Source: Sulfurimicrobium sp031426915
Lineage (GTDB): Bacteria > Pseudomonadota > Gammaproteobacteria > Burkholderiales > Sulfuricellaceae
Direction: 5' to 3'
DNA length: 64,000 nucleotides
NCBI GenBank assembly: GCA_031426915.1
Contig: JASJPB010000019.1
Location: 1-64,000 of the forward strand
Shown in pieces: positions 41,977 to 50,433 of this stretch (within the stretch, counting starts at the first letter, position 1; every line of letters begins with the position of its first letter). The notes under the pieces were generated by a model. That model was not told the DNA's origin. It made no database searches and saw only the letters and a program-made list of their open reading frames with translations. The position numbers and the translations under genes were made by a program.

Positions 41977-42738
41977 TCAGAATCCCAGGCTGTCCAGCAG
42001 ATCGTCAACCTGTTGTTGGTTGGTGACGACGTCGCTGCGACCGGTGGCGTTGACGACCGGACCGTTTAGCAAACCTTCGTTGATCTCGCTGCGCTTTTCC
42101 GGCGGGGTGCTCTCGATCAGCAGTTGCAGCAACTGTCTTTCCACACCCTGGGCGAGGTCGATCACTTTTTTGATCACCTGGCCTGTGAGGTCCTGGAAAT
42201 CCTGCGCCATCATGATTTCCATCAATTGTGCGTTGGTGGCCTTGGTATGGGTGGGTACTTCGCCAAGGTAGGCACGGGTCTCGGTTACCAGTTGCTTGAA
42301 CTCGTCCACGCTTAACTGATTGGCGAACATACGATCCCATTTTCCCGTCAGCTTGGTGGCGCCGACTTCCAGTTTTTCCTGCAGCGGCTGCGCCACTTCG
42401 GTGGCACTGAGGGCCCGCTCCGCAGCCTTTTCTGTCATGGCAGCGATGTAGTTGAGACGGTCGCGTGTGTCGGGAATGGCTGCTGCTGCCGTTTCGATCG
42501 ACTTGTCATAACCCAGCTCGCGCAATGTGTTGTGTAAATTGCGAGTCATATGCCCGAGCGAGGAAAAAACGCTTTCGCTGCTGCCTTCCTCTCCCGTTGC
42601 GCTGTTCGTGACCACCCCGGATGGTTCCGGCGCTGCTTCAATGGCGGGCTCGGCAGCCTCCTGGCTGGCCATTACAATACTGTCAAACAGTGCTTCCAGA
42701 TCTTCGGAATCGCCCTGGTTCTGTGGCGTGTTGCTCAC
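41977..42738 (-). CDS. cheZ: CheY-P phosphatase CheZ
   Basis: 253 residues, mostly helical. The central active helix is FQDLTGQVIKKVIDLAQGVERQLLQLL, with the catalytic Gln in DLTGQ, and the C-terminal CheY-binding tail is QQQVDDLLDSLGF. It removes phosphate from CheY-P. The start is GTG at 42738, seven bases from GGGAGGTG. It lies between cheY and cheA, as expected for a polar-flagellum system. Confidence 0.95.
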   Translation of the reverse strand: MSNTPQNQGDSEDLEALFDSIVMASQEAAEPAIEAAPEPSGVVTNSATGEEGSSESVFSSLGHMTRNLHNTLRELGYDKSIETAAAAIPDTRDRLNYIAAMTEKAAERALSATEVAQPLQEKLEVGATKLTGKWDRMFANQLSVDEFKQLVTETRAYLGEVPTHTKATNAQLMEIMMAQDFQDLTGQVIKKVIDLAQGVERQLLQLLIESTPPEKRSEINEGLLNGPVVNATGRSDVVTNQQQVDDLLDSLGF

Positions 42739-42846
42739 TCGACACCTCCCATTATTACTTGTCCATTTATTGGTTTCAGCCGTGTTGCGCGCTTATATGC
42801 CGCGCGAGCGAGCCTGCAACTCAAAGATGAGAAATTTAAAAAATGC

Positions 42847-43239
42847 TTATTTTGTGCCCATCTTTTCAAAAACTTTGTTCAATTTTTCTTCCAGCGTGGC
42901 CGCAGTGAACGGTTTTACAACATAGCCGCTGGCACCGGCCTGGGCCGCCTCGATGATATTTTCCTTTTTCGCTTCGGCGGTTACCATCAATACCGGCAAG
43001 TGCTTCAGCGAGGCATCCGCGCGAATTGCCTTGAGCAGTTCGAGACCCGTCATGTTGGGCATGTTCCAGTCGCTCACTACAAACTCGAAATTATTCCCCT
43101 TGAGTTTGTTGAGTGCCGCCACGCCGTCCTCGGCTTCATCCACATTGGTGAAACCAAGTTCCTTGAGCAGGTTGCGCACGATGCGGCGCATCGTGGAAAA
43201 ATCATCCACGACCAGGAATTTCATATTCTTATCTGCCAT
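42847..43239 (-). CDS. cheY: chemotaxis response regulator CheY
   Basis: A single receiver domain of 130 residues. The acidic pocket is VVDDFS near 12, phosphorylated Asp in FVVSDWNMPN near 57, then MVTAEA (Thr) and YVVKPF (Lys). CheY-P binds FliM at the motor and sets the turning direction. It is the only single-domain CheY in the window. Confidence 0.96.
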   Translation of the reverse strand: MADKNMKFLVVDDFSTMRRIVRNLLKELGFTNVDEAEDGVAALNKLKGNNFEFVVSDWNMPNMTGLELLKAIRADASLKHLPVLMVTAEAKKENIIEAAQAGASGYVVKPFTAATLEEKLNKVFEKMGTK

Positions 43240-43278
43240 AGCTACTCCAAATTGCAGGGACTTCCATTTTCCCTTTCC

Positions 43279-44217
43279 TCATCTCATCAACAGCGGACGC
43301 AGTGTCTCCGCCAGAACTGTTGGGTCGAATTTGGCCACATATGCATCCACCCCGACTGTTTTGCCCATTGACCGGTTTGCCTCCGAGGACAGGGAGGAGT
43401 GCATTACCACCGGAATTCCATCGAAACGCCGGTCGGACTTGATTTTTTTGGTGAGTACGTAACCATCCATTTCCGGCATTTCGGCATCGGTCAGGATCAG
43501 GCTGACCAGCCTGCTTACCGGAATGCCGTCATGTTGGGCACGTGCGGCAAGGTTCTGCAACTTGTCCCAGCCTTCCTGGCCATTGTTGGCCTGCTGATAG
43601 GGGACACCGAGCTTATCCAGCAGCATCATGATTTCCTTGCGGGCAATCGCGGAATCATCCACAAAGAACAGGCTTTGCTCCGAGGCCATTTCAACCGGAA
43701 CCAGTTCGGGAATCGGTTCCATGCCCAGGGCATTGACCAGAATCTGTTCCACGTCGATGATGGATACCAGTCGCCCGTCCGGCAGTTCGGTGATGGCGGT
43801 GATCAGTCCTTCGTTACCGGCCAGCATGGATTGCGGCGGTTTGATCTTTTCCCAATCCACACGCACGATGCGGTCCACGTCATGCACCAGAAATCCTTGT
43901 GTATGCTTGCTGTATTCGGTGACGATCATGGTGTGAGCAGTGTTTTCCGGCACATTGTCGAGATGCATGAAATCGGCGAGGGCGAGGACGGGAATGATGT
44001 TGCCGCGTAGCGAAATTACGCCCAGCACCCCTTCCGGCATGTTGGGCGTTTTGGTGATGAGAGGTGTTTGTGATACTTCACGCACCTTGAAAACGTTGAT
44101 GCCGAAATATTCTCCCGTTCCCAGCGTGAAGAGGAGGATTTCCATCTTGTTGGAACCGGCAAGCTTGGTGCGGGCGTCAACTGATTCGATCAGTGCGGCA
44201 TTGGCATGTGGAGTCAT
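43279..44217 (-). CDS. cheV: CheV coupling protein/response regulator, second copy
   Basis: 312 residues: an N-terminal CheW-like domain (about 25-165, EILLFTLGTGEYFGINVFKVREV) and a C-terminal receiver (about 185-310) with FFVDDSAIARKEI and the phosphorylated Asp in LILTDAEMPEMDG. It couples receptors to CheA and may act as a phosphate sink. It is 18 bp from the neighbouring cheV and closely related to it, so the pair arose by duplication. Confidence 0.93.
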   Translation of the reverse strand: MTPHANAALIESVDARTKLAGSNKMEILLFTLGTGEYFGINVFKVREVSQTPLITKTPNMPEGVLGVISLRGNIIPVLALADFMHLDNVPENTAHTMIVTEYSKHTQGFLVHDVDRIVRVDWEKIKPPQSMLAGNEGLITAITELPDGRLVSIIDVEQILVNALGMEPIPELVPVEMASEQSLFFVDDSAIARKEIMMLLDKLGVPYQQANNGQEGWDKLQNLAARAQHDGIPVSRLVSLILTDAEMPEMDGYVLTKKIKSDRRFDGIPVVMHSSLSSEANRSMGKTVGVDAYVAKFDPTVLAETLRPLLMR

Positions 44218-44235
44218 GGCATCGTCCTGAAAATG

Positions 44236-45177
44236 TCAGCTTAGGCGGCGGGTGAGTGTTTCCGACAGCTTTGCCGGCTCGAATTTGGATACGTATTCAT
44301 CTACTCCCACGGACCGCCCTAATTCCTGGTTCGATGTGCCGCTAAGGGAAGAGTGCATGATTACCGGAATGCCTGCAAAACGCGGGTCGCTCTTGATGTT
44401 TTTGGTAAGGATGTATCCGTCCATTTCCGGCATTTCCACATCGGTCAACACCAGCTGGATAAAGTTCTTTACCGGCAATTTTGCAGATTCGGCGCGGGCT
44501 GCAATCTGCAACAATTCTTCCCATGCCTGCTTGCCGTTGGTGGCGCTGCGGTAGCGGATATTCAAGGCCTCCAGGGTGCGCTCGATCTGTTTGCGCGCAA
44601 CCGGGGAATCATCGGTGAAGAAAATCGTGTGATCTTCCTGCAGCGGAATCAGGCTGGAAAAGATCATTTCGTGTTCGTTGTAGTGGGTGGTCTCGGCAAG
44701 AATCTTTTCCACATCCATGAGCATGACCAGACGCCCATCTTCAAGTCGCGTTACCGCGGTGACCAGTCCCCCCATCTGGGCAGTGAGCATTTCAGGCGGC
44801 ACCTTGATCTCCGACCAGTCCAGGCGCAGGATGGTGTCCACGCTTTCCACCAGAAATCCCTGGGTGCGGGAGTTATATTCGGTGACGATCATGATTTCCG
44901 GCTTGGTTTCAGTCTGGATGCCGGCGTACTTGATCAGATCAACCACCGGTACCAGCGCGCCGCGCAGGCTGACCATCCCTTCCACTGTGGGGGGCATGTC
45001 GGGAGCGCGGGTTATTTCCGGCACCCGCATGACTTCACGCACCTTGAAAACGTTGATGCCGAATGTTTCCTTGCGCCCGCTGTTTTGATCGCTGCCGAGG
45101 GTAAACAGCAGGATCTCAAGTTTGTTGGTGCCGGCGAGCTTGGTGCGGGCATCGACCCGCTTTAGCAGTTCTGACAT
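44236..45177 (-). CDS. cheV: CheV coupling protein/response regulator, first copy
   Basis: 313 residues with the same CheW-plus-receiver layout as the next gene. ILLFTLGSDQNSGRKETFGINVFKVREVMRVP has an insertion in the first loop; the receiver has FFTDDSPVARKQI and the Asp in LVLTDVEMPEMDG. A TATAAT-like -10 at 45243-45238 upstream suggests that the che transcript can start here. It is the first che gene after the receptor on this strand. Confidence 0.93.
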   Translation of the reverse strand: MSELLKRVDARTKLAGTNKLEILLFTLGSDQNSGRKETFGINVFKVREVMRVPEITRAPDMPPTVEGMVSLRGALVPVVDLIKYAGIQTETKPEIMIVTEYNSRTQGFLVESVDTILRLDWSEIKVPPEMLTAQMGGLVTAVTRLEDGRLVMLMDVEKILAETTHYNEHEMIFSSLIPLQEDHTIFFTDDSPVARKQIERTLEALNIRYRSATNGKQAWEELLQIAARAESAKLPVKNFIQLVLTDVEMPEMDGYILTKNIKSDPRFAGIPVIMHSSLSGTSNQELGRSVGVDEYVSKFEPAKLSETLTRRLS

Positions 45178-45520
45178 CTTTCGTTGACTCCAGTGGGCTC
45201 CTCCAGTCGGAGGATAACCAATTTTTTCTGCCGCTGCATTATACCTTGAAGCGGTTGACTGTATTTCTCAAAATTATGCAGCTGACTTCCCGTTCGCTGG
45301 AAGCGGTTAGAGTCTGGTGGCAGTGTTGTTTCCCGTGATGGAATTTTTTCCACATTGCGGCTGATTTCCACGCTGACGTGAACTTCTTCTTGGGTGTGAC
45401 ATTCGCTTCAACCCAGGATAAATCAACATTTTTGCTTGGAAGTTAAAGGCAAAACTGGCTACGGTCAAGCCTAATGTGTTTCCCTGCGGCTTGTCTGCTC
45501 ATTCCTCCAGTTCCCGGTTT
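45178..45520. promoter_or_regulatory. 343-bp gap between the receptor and cheV genes
   Basis: I see no gene. On the minus strand there is a TATAAT at 45243-45238 without a good -35, and a palindrome TCCTCCAGTCGGAGGA at 45199-45214 in the expected cheV leader. The half nearer the receptor gene shows nothing I can name. Confidence 0.45.
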
Positions 45521-47173
45521 TCAGGTTCTGAAGCGGCCCACGATGACGTTCAGGTTGCTGGCGAGTTGCTCCAGGTGATGGGCCGCCTGTGAAGTCTCGT
45601 TGCTGGCCTGGCTGTTGTTTTCGGCCATTTGCGCGATATGTTCCACATGCTGGGCGATTTCGTTGGCAACGGTGGTTTGCTCCCTGACCGAGGCGGTGAT
45701 GTTGTCCACGCCGTCGCTTGCGCTGGATACGGAATTATTGGCTTCCGCCAGCACCATGGCGACCGTTTCCAGAAAATCCTGGCTGGAACGCAGGGCTTGC
45801 TGGCCACGGGCAATGGCACTTTCCACGCCCGAGGACTGGCTGTTGAGTGTCTTGGTGACAGCGTCAATCTGGATTGCCGACTGTGCGGATTTTTCCGCCA
45901 GTTTGCGCACTTCATCCGCCACCACTGCGAAGCCGCGCCCCTGTTCCCCTGCGCGGGCGGCCTCGATGGCGGCGTTAAGAGCAAGCAGGTTGGTCTGCTC
46001 GGCAATGTCCTTGACCTGTTTTGTCATGTTGGTGATGGTGTTGGTGCTGTTCATGAATTCACTGACCGCCTCGGCGATTTCATCCACCGAACTTTCCACT
46101 GCGCTCACCTCTCCGATCAGTTCAGACAGGCTGACGTTGCCCTTTTGGGTTTCTTCCAGGCTGTTCTGCGCCATGTGACGGACTTCCTCGGCATTTTCGG
46201 CTACCGAAGACACGCTCACGCTCATTTCTTCCACGGCGGCGGCAGTGCTGGCCGCGGCCTCACTTTGCTGTTGCGACCCTTGAGCGACGTTGTTTGCAGT
46301 GGAGGATAGCTGGGTTGAGGCTTCTGACAGTTGTTCCGCGCTGGCGTGCACTTCCTGGATGATGCCCTGGAAGGTGGTGGTAAGGCTGTTGAAAGCCAGG
46401 GCGGCTTGGGCGATTTCGTCGTTGCCAAAAACCGGTACCCGTTTGGTGAGGTCGCTGTCCTGCTGCATGGCCGCCATGCCGGAGCGCAGTCCGGAAATGG
46501 AACGGGTAATGCCGCTGATGATGAAATAGGCAGCCAGAAGGCCCAGCGCTACCCCACCGGCCACGCCTGCGATGGTGAGGATGCGGATGTTGGTAAAGCT
46601 GCTCTTCGCTTTTTCGTTGTTTCGCTTTGCGGCGTCCACCATGAGTTGAAACAGTTCGTTGCGGGTGCCGTTGGCGGCTTCGAAAGCCGGGTTGATGGCT
46701 TCCAGAGTGACCCGCGTCGCCTCATTGAAATTGCCGCTCAGAACGGCTTCTCGGGTGGGCAGGAAGCCCGTTTCCAGCATTTTCTTGCGTTCCGCCGCGT
46801 AGCGCTCGGCCAGTTGCCTGCCTTCCGGGCTCAGTTTGTTGGCGGTGAATTGCGTCCACAACTGGCTGATTTCCTCGGCATTGCGGCCAACCTTGTCGGT
46901 ATGATTTGCGATGGGGTGGTCGTGCAATTTGCTGCTGAAGTTGGCGGGGTCGTGCTGCAGTGCCAGCAGAAGCTGGACGCGGCTGTCCACCATCAGTTGG
47001 CCGATTTTTATCAATTGCACGGTGGGTACCAGTTCCTCTTCATAGGTTTCGGACAGAGCGTCCTGAAACCTGCTGAGCATAAGCATTCCGGTTGTACCGC
47101 TTCCTACCAGGATAATCGATGTGAAGCCGGCGAGAAGGATGAGCCGGGTACGGATGGTCAGGCGGTTGAACAT
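45521..47173 (-). CDS. methyl-accepting chemotaxis protein, 550 aa
   Basis: TM1 is at residues about 11-30 (LILLAGFTSIILVGSGTTG), a periplasmic helical domain of about 160 residues follows, and TM2 is near 197-220 (ILTIAGVAGGVALGLLAAYFII). The HAMP domain and the signalling hairpin with DIAEQTNLLALNAAIEAARAG and GRGFAVVADEVRKLAEKSA complete it. The receptor controls CheA. It lies upstream of the cheV-cheY-cheZ-cheA genes on the same strand and is probably their dedicated receptor; the cheV gene 343 bp downstream may have its own promoter. Confidence 0.93.
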   Translation of the reverse strand: MFNRLTIRTRLILLAGFTSIILVGSGTTGMLMLSRFQDALSETYEEELVPTVQLIKIGQLMVDSRVQLLLALQHDPANFSSKLHDHPIANHTDKVGRNAEEISQLWTQFTANKLSPEGRQLAERYAAERKKMLETGFLPTREAVLSGNFNEATRVTLEAINPAFEAANGTRNELFQLMVDAAKRNNEKAKSSFTNIRILTIAGVAGGVALGLLAAYFIISGITRSISGLRSGMAAMQQDSDLTKRVPVFGNDEIAQAALAFNSLTTTFQGIIQEVHASAEQLSEASTQLSSTANNVAQGSQQQSEAAASTAAAVEEMSVSVSSVAENAEEVRHMAQNSLEETQKGNVSLSELIGEVSAVESSVDEIAEAVSEFMNSTNTITNMTKQVKDIAEQTNLLALNAAIEAARAGEQGRGFAVVADEVRKLAEKSAQSAIQIDAVTKTLNSQSSGVESAIARGQQALRSSQDFLETVAMVLAEANNSVSSASDGVDNITASVREQTTVANEIAQHVEHIAQMAENNSQASNETSQAAHHLEQLASNLNVIVGRFRT

Positions 47174-47400
47174 GGGAGCTCCAATGAGAAGAACGGGTTG
47201 GTTCCGAATATTTCTATTTAAATATTACGCTGGGCCGCATTGCACAGCATTTCAGCTGTGGTCTTCGTCGGGTGCTGCCATGCGATCCGGATTCTTGGGG
47301 GTACTTAGGAAGAAGCCTGATGTTATTGTAATGGATTCCCCTATGGCTGCAAAATATGCCGGGTTTGGTCCTCGATGGCAGGATAGGGCGCACCCTCTTG

Positions 47401-47406
47401 TATAAT
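47401..47406 (+). promoter_or_regulatory. -10 element candidate for fleSR
   Basis: A perfect TATAAT lies 28 bp before the fleS start in the 260-bp divergent region (47174-47433) between receptor and fleS. No convincing -35 is seen at 16-18 bp. The rest of the region shows no recognised operator. Confidence 0.45.
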
Positions 47407-47433
47407 GAAACATTCGTTAGTTCGGGGGGGAAC

Positions 47434-48609
47434 TTGTCCGAAACCATCAAGCCGGTTAGTCCGCAGGAACTGGAGCAGGCTTTCACGCTGTTCAACGAGG
47501 TGTCGGCCCAGCTTACCGGTGCCTACCAGGAACTGCAGGAGCAGGTGGCGCGGCTGACCGGTGAATTGGCGGTCGCCAACGGTGAGCTGCGCCGCCAATT
47601 TCTGGAAAAGGAAGCCTTGTCGCAGCGCCTGACCCGGCTGTTGGCGGCATTGCCGGCGGGTGTGGTGGTGGTGGACGGGTTGGGCGTGGTGCGCGAATCA
47701 AATGCGGCGGCCAATCATATGTTGGGCGACGGCTTGGTGGGTCAGACATGGGACGGCGTGGCTACGCGTTGCTTGCGTTCCACCGCCACCCCCCACGAAT
47801 GGGAGATGACGGCTGCGGATGGAACGGCATGCCGGCTGAATGTTTCGGTTAGCGCGCTTGATTCACAGGGGGGGCAGATCGTGTTGTTGCACGATGTAAC
47901 CGAGGCTTACTGGATGGAGCAGGACTTGCAGCGTCATCAGCGCCTGTCTGCCATGGGTGAAATGGCAGCAGGGCTGGCGCATCAACTCCGTACCCCGCTG
48001 GCCACGGCGCTGCTTTATGCTGCCAATCTGACCAAGCCGGACTTGGCGGAAACGGATCGTATCCGCTTTGCCGAGAAAGCGTTGACGCGTTTGCGCCATC
48101 TGGAACATCTGATCCAGGATATGCTGTCGTTTGTCAAAGGGCAGGCCGGGGAGCGGGAAACGCTGCCGGTAACGGCACTTCTGGCCGAATTGCACCAGAT
48201 CATGGAGCCGCAGATGGCGGAGCGTGGCGTTGTATTGGACATAGACGATCGGAGCGGGGGGCGGATGCTGCGCGCCGACCGCAAGGCGCTCACTGGAGCA
48301 CTGGTCAATCTGCTGGAAAACGCCTTGCAGGCCTGCGTGGCGGGTTGCAGGGTGGTGTTGGGGGCGGAGTTGACGGGAAAGGACTGGTTGGAGCTTAAAG
48401 TGAGCGATACGGGCCGCGGTTTCGATGCCGCGCTGGGAGACAGGTTGTTCGAGCCATTTTTTACCACTCGTACCGAGGGAACCGGCCTTGGGCTCGCAAT
48501 CGTGCGTAGCGTGGTCGAGGCGCATGGTGGTGGGGTTGAAGCCCGTTCCAGGCCGGGGGAGGGGAGCGAGTTCGTGCTCAAGATGCCACTGCAGGAGGTC
48601 GGAGCGTGA
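47434..48609 (+). CDS. fleS: flagellar two-component sensor kinase FleS/FlrB
   Basis: 391 residues from TTG 47434, five bases after a seven-G ribosome site. A coiled coil (about 10-60) precedes a PAS domain (about 65-170). The phosphoacceptor His lies in AAGLAHQLRTPLATALL, and the ATPase boxes are NLLENALQA, SDTGRGFD, LFEPFFTTRTEGTGLGLAIV. It is soluble, as FleS/FlrB kinases usually are, and phosphorylates FleR. The frame could extend upstream to 47356, but without a ribosome site. The stop overlaps fleR. Confidence 0.9.
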   Translation: MSETIKPVSPQELEQAFTLFNEVSAQLTGAYQELQEQVARLTGELAVANGELRRQFLEKEALSQRLTRLLAALPAGVVVVDGLGVVRESNAAANHMLGDGLVGQTWDGVATRCLRSTATPHEWEMTAADGTACRLNVSVSALDSQGGQIVLLHDVTEAYWMEQDLQRHQRLSAMGEMAAGLAHQLRTPLATALLYAANLTKPDLAETDRIRFAEKALTRLRHLEHLIQDMLSFVKGQAGERETLPVTALLAELHQIMEPQMAERGVVLDIDDRSGGRMLRADRKALTGALVNLLENALQACVAGCRVVLGAELTGKDWLELKVSDTGRGFDAALGDRLFEPFFTTRTEGTGLGLAIVRSVVEAHGGGVEARSRPGEGSEFVLKMPLQEVGA

Positions 48610-49970
48610 AAGTCAAAACATTGCCGATTTTGATCGTGGAGGATGATGGCGACTTGCGCGAGGCGCTTTGCGATACCCTCGCCCTGTCCGGTTACCGGGC
48701 CATCGGCGTGGCGGACGGCAATGCGGCCCTGGCTGAACTGGCACGGAACACGGTGGGGCTGGTGGTGACGGATGTGCAGATGCAGCCGATGGATGGGCAC
48801 ACCCTGCTGCGTGAAATTAAAATCGCTCATCCCCATGTGCCGGTGCTGCTGATGACCGCTTACGGCATGATAGACAAGGCCGTGGAGGCAATGCGGGCGG
48901 GTGCATGCAGTTACCTCACCAAACCCTTCGAGCCGGATCGCCTGCTTGCGGAGGTGGTGCGCTACATGCTTCCTGCTCCGGCGCAGGGGGAGGGCGAAGT
49001 GGTCGCCCTGGATCCGCGTTCGCAGGAGCTGTTTTCCCTGGCGCAGCGCGTGGCGACGACTACGGCAACGGTTCTCATAACGGGTGAAAGCGGTACCGGA
49101 AAGGAGGTGGTGGCGCGCTTCATCCATCGGCACTCGCCGCGCTCCGGCGGGCCTTTCGTCGCCATCAATTGTGCCGCCATCCCGGAAAACTTGCTGGAGG
49201 CTACCCTGTTCGGTTATGAAAAGGGTGCATTCACCGGCGCCCAGCAATCACAACCCGGCAAATTTGAGCAGGCCCAGGGTGGAACCCTGCTGCTGGACGA
49301 AGTGTCCGAAATGCCGCCCGCGCTTCAGTCCAAGTTATTGAGGGTGTTGCAGGAACGAGAGGTGGAGCGGGTTGGCGGACGCAAGACCATTCCACTTGAT
49401 GTGCGGGTGCTGGCGACATCCAATCGCGATCTTCCCGCCGAGGTGGCGCGTGGCACTTTTCGCGAGGATCTGTATTACCGTCTCAATGTGTTTCCCCTTG
49501 TTATGCCCGCACTGCGCGAACGTCCGGCTGACATCTTGCCGCTGGCGTGTCAGTGCGTAAGCCGCTTTGCTGCCAGCTTCGGATGCCGCGGAAAATCCCT
49601 GTCGGAGCGCGCGGTAAGGCAATTGACGCAATATGGCTGGCCGGGTAACATCAGGGAGCTTGAGAACGTCATACAGCGTGCGCTGATCATGGCGCCTGGG
49701 GATGTAGTGGAGCCCGAGCATCTGCATCTTCCGCAGCCGGCAATAATTGCCTCGGGAGCGGGTGTTAAGGCAAAGATTGAGGCTGCCCCTGGCGAGCCTC
49801 TGGATATGAAGTCGCTGGAGCGGGCCCATATTTTGGAAACACTGGAGGCGGTCAAGGGGTCGCGCAAGCAGGCGGCGCAGCGCCTGGGGATGAGCGAGCG
49901 CACCTTGCGTTATAAAATGCAGCAGTACCGGGAAGAAGGCGCTGTTTCCGGACAGCTGCAGGATGATTAG
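48606..49970 (+). CDS. fleR: flagellar sigma-54 response regulator FleR/FlrC
   Basis: 454 residues from GTG 48606, which overlaps the fleS stop. A receiver (about 5-120, VEDDGD, phospho-Asp in VVTDVQMQPMDG) is followed by an AAA+ domain (ITGESGTGKE, GAFTGA, GTLLLDEVSEMP, REDLYYRLNVFP) and a Fis helix-turn-helix (GSRKQAAQRLGMSERTLRYKM). Phosphorylated FleR drives RpoN-dependent promoters of middle flagellar genes; the fliE promoter directly downstream is a probable target. Confidence 0.93.
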   Translation: MKVKTLPILIVEDDGDLREALCDTLALSGYRAIGVADGNAALAELARNTVGLVVTDVQMQPMDGHTLLREIKIAHPHVPVLLMTAYGMIDKAVEAMRAGACSYLTKPFEPDRLLAEVVRYMLPAPAQGEGEVVALDPRSQELFSLAQRVATTTATVLITGESGTGKEVVARFIHRHSPRSGGPFVAINCAAIPENLLEATLFGYEKGAFTGAQQSQPGKFEQAQGGTLLLDEVSEMPPALQSKLLRVLQEREVERVGGRKTIPLDVRVLATSNRDLPAEVARGTFREDLYYRLNVFPLVMPALRERPADILPLACQCVSRFAASFGCRGKSLSERAVRQLTQYGWPGNIRELENVIQRALIMAPGDVVEPEHLHLPQPAIIASGAGVKAKIEAAPGEPLDMKSLERAHILETLEAVKGSRKQAAQRLGMSERTLRYKMQQYREEGAVSGQLQDD

Positions 49971-49971
49971 G

Positions 49972-49985
49972 GTATGGTTTTTGCT
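49972..49985 (+). promoter_or_regulatory. candidate sigma-54 promoter of fliE
   Basis: The invariant GG (49972-49973) and GC (49984-49985) are ten bases apart, with TTTGCTT matching the -12 part; the -24 part (AGGGTA) is poor. The GC lies 40 bp before the fliE start, directly after fleR, whose product activates sigma-54 promoters. Confidence 0.5.
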
Positions 49986-50025
49986 TTATTGTTTCGCATA
50001 AACTGATGCCGGAGAGAATTTAACC

Positions 50026-50340
50026 ATGAACTTGCAAGGAATTGACCAGCTTCTCAGCCAGATGCGAGCGACAGCTGACGTTGCTGCTGGTGGGCAGGCG
50101 CAACAGGCGGCCGGTGGCGTCGATTTTTCCGCCATGCTCAAATCAACGATTGATCAAGTCAACAGCACGCAGCTGGAATCGAACGAGATGGCGAAGAACT
50201 TCGAACTGGGCAAGACCGACGCCAGCCTGCAGGAGGTGATGATTTCCCTGCAAAAGGCCAACGTTTCCTTTCAGGCCATGGTGCAAGTACGGAACAAGCT
50301 GGTGAGCGCATATCAGGATATAATGAACATGCAGGTATGA
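50026..50340 (+). CDS. fliE: flagellar hook-basal body protein FliE
   Basis: 104 residues, helical, with the C-terminal family segment SLQEVMISLQKANVSFQAMVQVRNKLVSAYQDIMNMQV. FliE joins the MS ring to the rod in the periplasm and is exported through the flagellar apparatus. It starts with ATG after GGAGAG and opens the fliEFGHIJK unit. Confidence 0.95.
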   Translation: MNLQGIDQLLSQMRATADVAAGGQAQQAAGGVDFSAMLKSTIDQVNSTQLESNEMAKNFELGKTDASLQEVMISLQKANVSFQAMVQVRNKLVSAYQDIMNMQV

Positions 50341-50433
50341 TGCCTCCGATTCTGGAATGAGCGGTCTCCAGGGGTTTCATTCTTTCTTCTTCCCGGCGCC
50401 TTTGGCAGGGGTTAATCGACTCAGAGTTTATCA

